Source: Tetrahymena thermophila SB210
Taxonomy: Eukaryota > Ciliophora > Oligohymenophorea > Hymenostomatida > Tetrahymenidae
DNA length: 64,000 bases
Reading direction: 5' to 3'
Assembly: GCF_000189635.1 (NCBI RefSeq)
Contig: NW_002476377.1
Span: 248,001-312,000 of the forward strand
This document shows, in pieces, positions 62,894-64,000 of the stretch (its first letter is position 1; each line of letters begins with the position of its first letter). Both the position numbers and the translations under genes were made by a program. Below the pieces are notes generated by a model. The model did not search any database, was not told where the DNA came from, and saw only the letters and a program-made list of their open reading frames with translations.

Positions 62894-63541
62894 ATGGAAT
62901 AAGAAGAAGACCCTTTTGAAGCAATCAACCACATTTAGAATTAGTATTATGTACAAGGTTATTAAAAAGCTAAAAATGATAAAGAATTAGAACAAGCAGC
63001 TGAAAAAAAGTAGTATTATGATCAAGGATTTATAACAGGAAAGCAAGTAAATCAAATCTAGTTTATTACAAGTTGGTGTAATCAATAACTTTATTTTTAA
63101 AAATGATTAGTTAGGTTTGGAATTAGGATACTATTGCGGGTATATTGAAGATCTTAAATAAGTTCTGCCAATTTTAGAAGAATATAAAAAACACTAGTAA
63201 AAGTAAGAAAATTATAGCCTCCTATTTTAATTTCCGTCTCTCAATTATTTTTTTTTAATATTGTTTTAGAGTGGATAAATTGATAGAAGAAATTGAACAA
63301 ATAATTTTGAGCATAGACCCAGAATAAGGAAATGTGGATTTAGATGAACTGCCAAATACAATTTTAGTCTTGAGAAATAAGTTTAAAGTAAATTGTTGAG
63401 AATAAATACAAAAATTCATTTATCCATTTATTAATTTTAAAGATATTGCTTCTTTCACTAGGATTTAAGAAACCTGACTTTAATTTTAGCGACTAACAAA
63501 ATACAAATTAAGTTGTCCAAAATGATAATTTTTCATTTTGA
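62894..63541 (+). CDS. LTO1: LTO1/ORAOV1 (Yae1-type deca-GX3 protein)
   Basis: Partner of Yae1 that recruits the cytosolic Fe-S assembly machinery to the ABC protein Rli1/ABCE1, which acts in ribosome recycling. Exon 1 starts MEQEEDPFEAINHIQNQYYV and ends DQGFITGKQ. An intron at about 63048-63111 leads to LGLELGYYCGYIEDLKQVLP, completing the GxxxG array that defines the family. Two further introns (about 63204-63270 and 63390-63444) precede NVDLDELPNTILVLRNKFK and LGFKKPDFNFSD. The last residues are DNFSF before TGA 63539-63541. Human LTO1 likewise has LDKIRGKFK and PDFKIS near its end. The fungal C-terminal Trp is replaced by Phe, as at the human end. About 145 residues. Confidence 0.9.
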
Positions 63542-64000
63542 AACAAAATGTATAAAGAGTGCTCATATTTAAATAATGAGTAGAACAACTTAAAAAAAAA
63601 TAAATAAAAAGTTAAAATGTTTGAGTATCCTTTTTTATCATACATAAGTGTTGTTTAATAAATTAAAATATATTATATACTTGATTATATCAAATAAATA
63701 AAATAGATATTTATTGAGAAATAGATAGATACATCTTTATGTATATTAGTGTATTTATTAATTTATGCGAATTTTAACACTAAAATTAAGGAAAATTAGA
63801 TTAAAGTTCATATTTTAAGTAGTGTTTTGAGGAGTATTTCTTAAGATTAATGCTTTAATTATTTATTTTTTTGATGAGTTTTGATTTATAATAGTAATTT
63901 GTTTAGTAATATTCTAAAATATAAGCCAACAACTCATTAAATAAAAAGCAATTAATTTCAAAACTTTAGTAAGCAAGTCTATCAGTATATCTATGAATAA
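63542..64000. other. AT-rich sequence to the window edge
   Basis: Downstream of LTO1. No gene was recognised in the 459 bp; a gene starting beyond the edge cannot be excluded. Confidence 0.5.

Noticed and set aside
1-64000. Widespread in-frame TAA and TAG read as pseudogene damage
   Set aside because: They fall throughout clearly conserved domains at Gln-tolerant positions, while TGA is found only at plausible ends. This is the ciliate nuclear code, not decay.

Overview
The window is ciliate macronuclear-type DNA, most like Tetrahymena. It is very AT-rich. Long conserved reading frames are open only if TAA and TAG are read as glutamine and TGA is the sole stop. Introns are short, AT-rich and GT...AG, intergenic stretches are extremely AT-rich, and there is no operon structure. 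All gene models below use the ciliate code (TGA = stop). Exon edges are read by eye, so internal boundaries are approximate unless stated. Under the standard code nearly every gene here breaks into pieces.

Layout: 1-1258 intergenic with a 79-bp direct repeat. 1259-5369 (-) retinoblastoma/p107-family pocket protein. 5370-10011 gene desert with decayed ORFs and a perfect hairpin. 10012-14138 (+) leishmanolysin-like metallopeptidase fused to Cys-rich repeats and a multi-pass membrane domain. 14880-23544 (-) XMAP215/CKAP5-type TOG-domain microtubule polymerase with an unusual N-terminal repeat region. 23545-25547 intergenic with a tandem, 5S-like element and a gene remnant. 25548-26845 (+) ferrochelatase.

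27427-45839 is a cluster of three tandem paralogous voltage-gated K+ channels with C-terminal cyclic-nucleotide-binding domains (all -), interrupted by one unrelated coiled-coil gene on the + strand (32705-35592). 46422-47690 (+) unknown protein. 48357-51275 (+) RRN3/TIF-IA, the Pol I initiation factor. 52144-52860 (+) four-TM protein. 54518-55165 (-) dual-specificity phosphatase. 56221-57258 (+) secreted, degenerate pepsin-like protein. 58355-61006 (+) ULK/Atg1-like kinase. 61524-62504 (-) isopentenyl-diphosphate isomerase. 62894-63541 (+) LTO1/Yae1-type Fe-S adaptor.

The genes are mostly independent eukaryotic housekeeping or signalling genes. The only clear local family expansion is the K+ channel array, whose three members share a Cys/His cluster directly after the CNBD and a C-terminal NN-containing motif. 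The most unusual features are that Cys/His cluster, the RP(I/L)G repeats ahead of TOG1 in the XMAP215 homologue, the replaced third zinc ligand in the leishmanolysin-like protein, and a duplicated hairpin element at 55.7-55.9 kb. I saw no tRNA gene, CRISPR array, prokaryotic signal or intact transposon.
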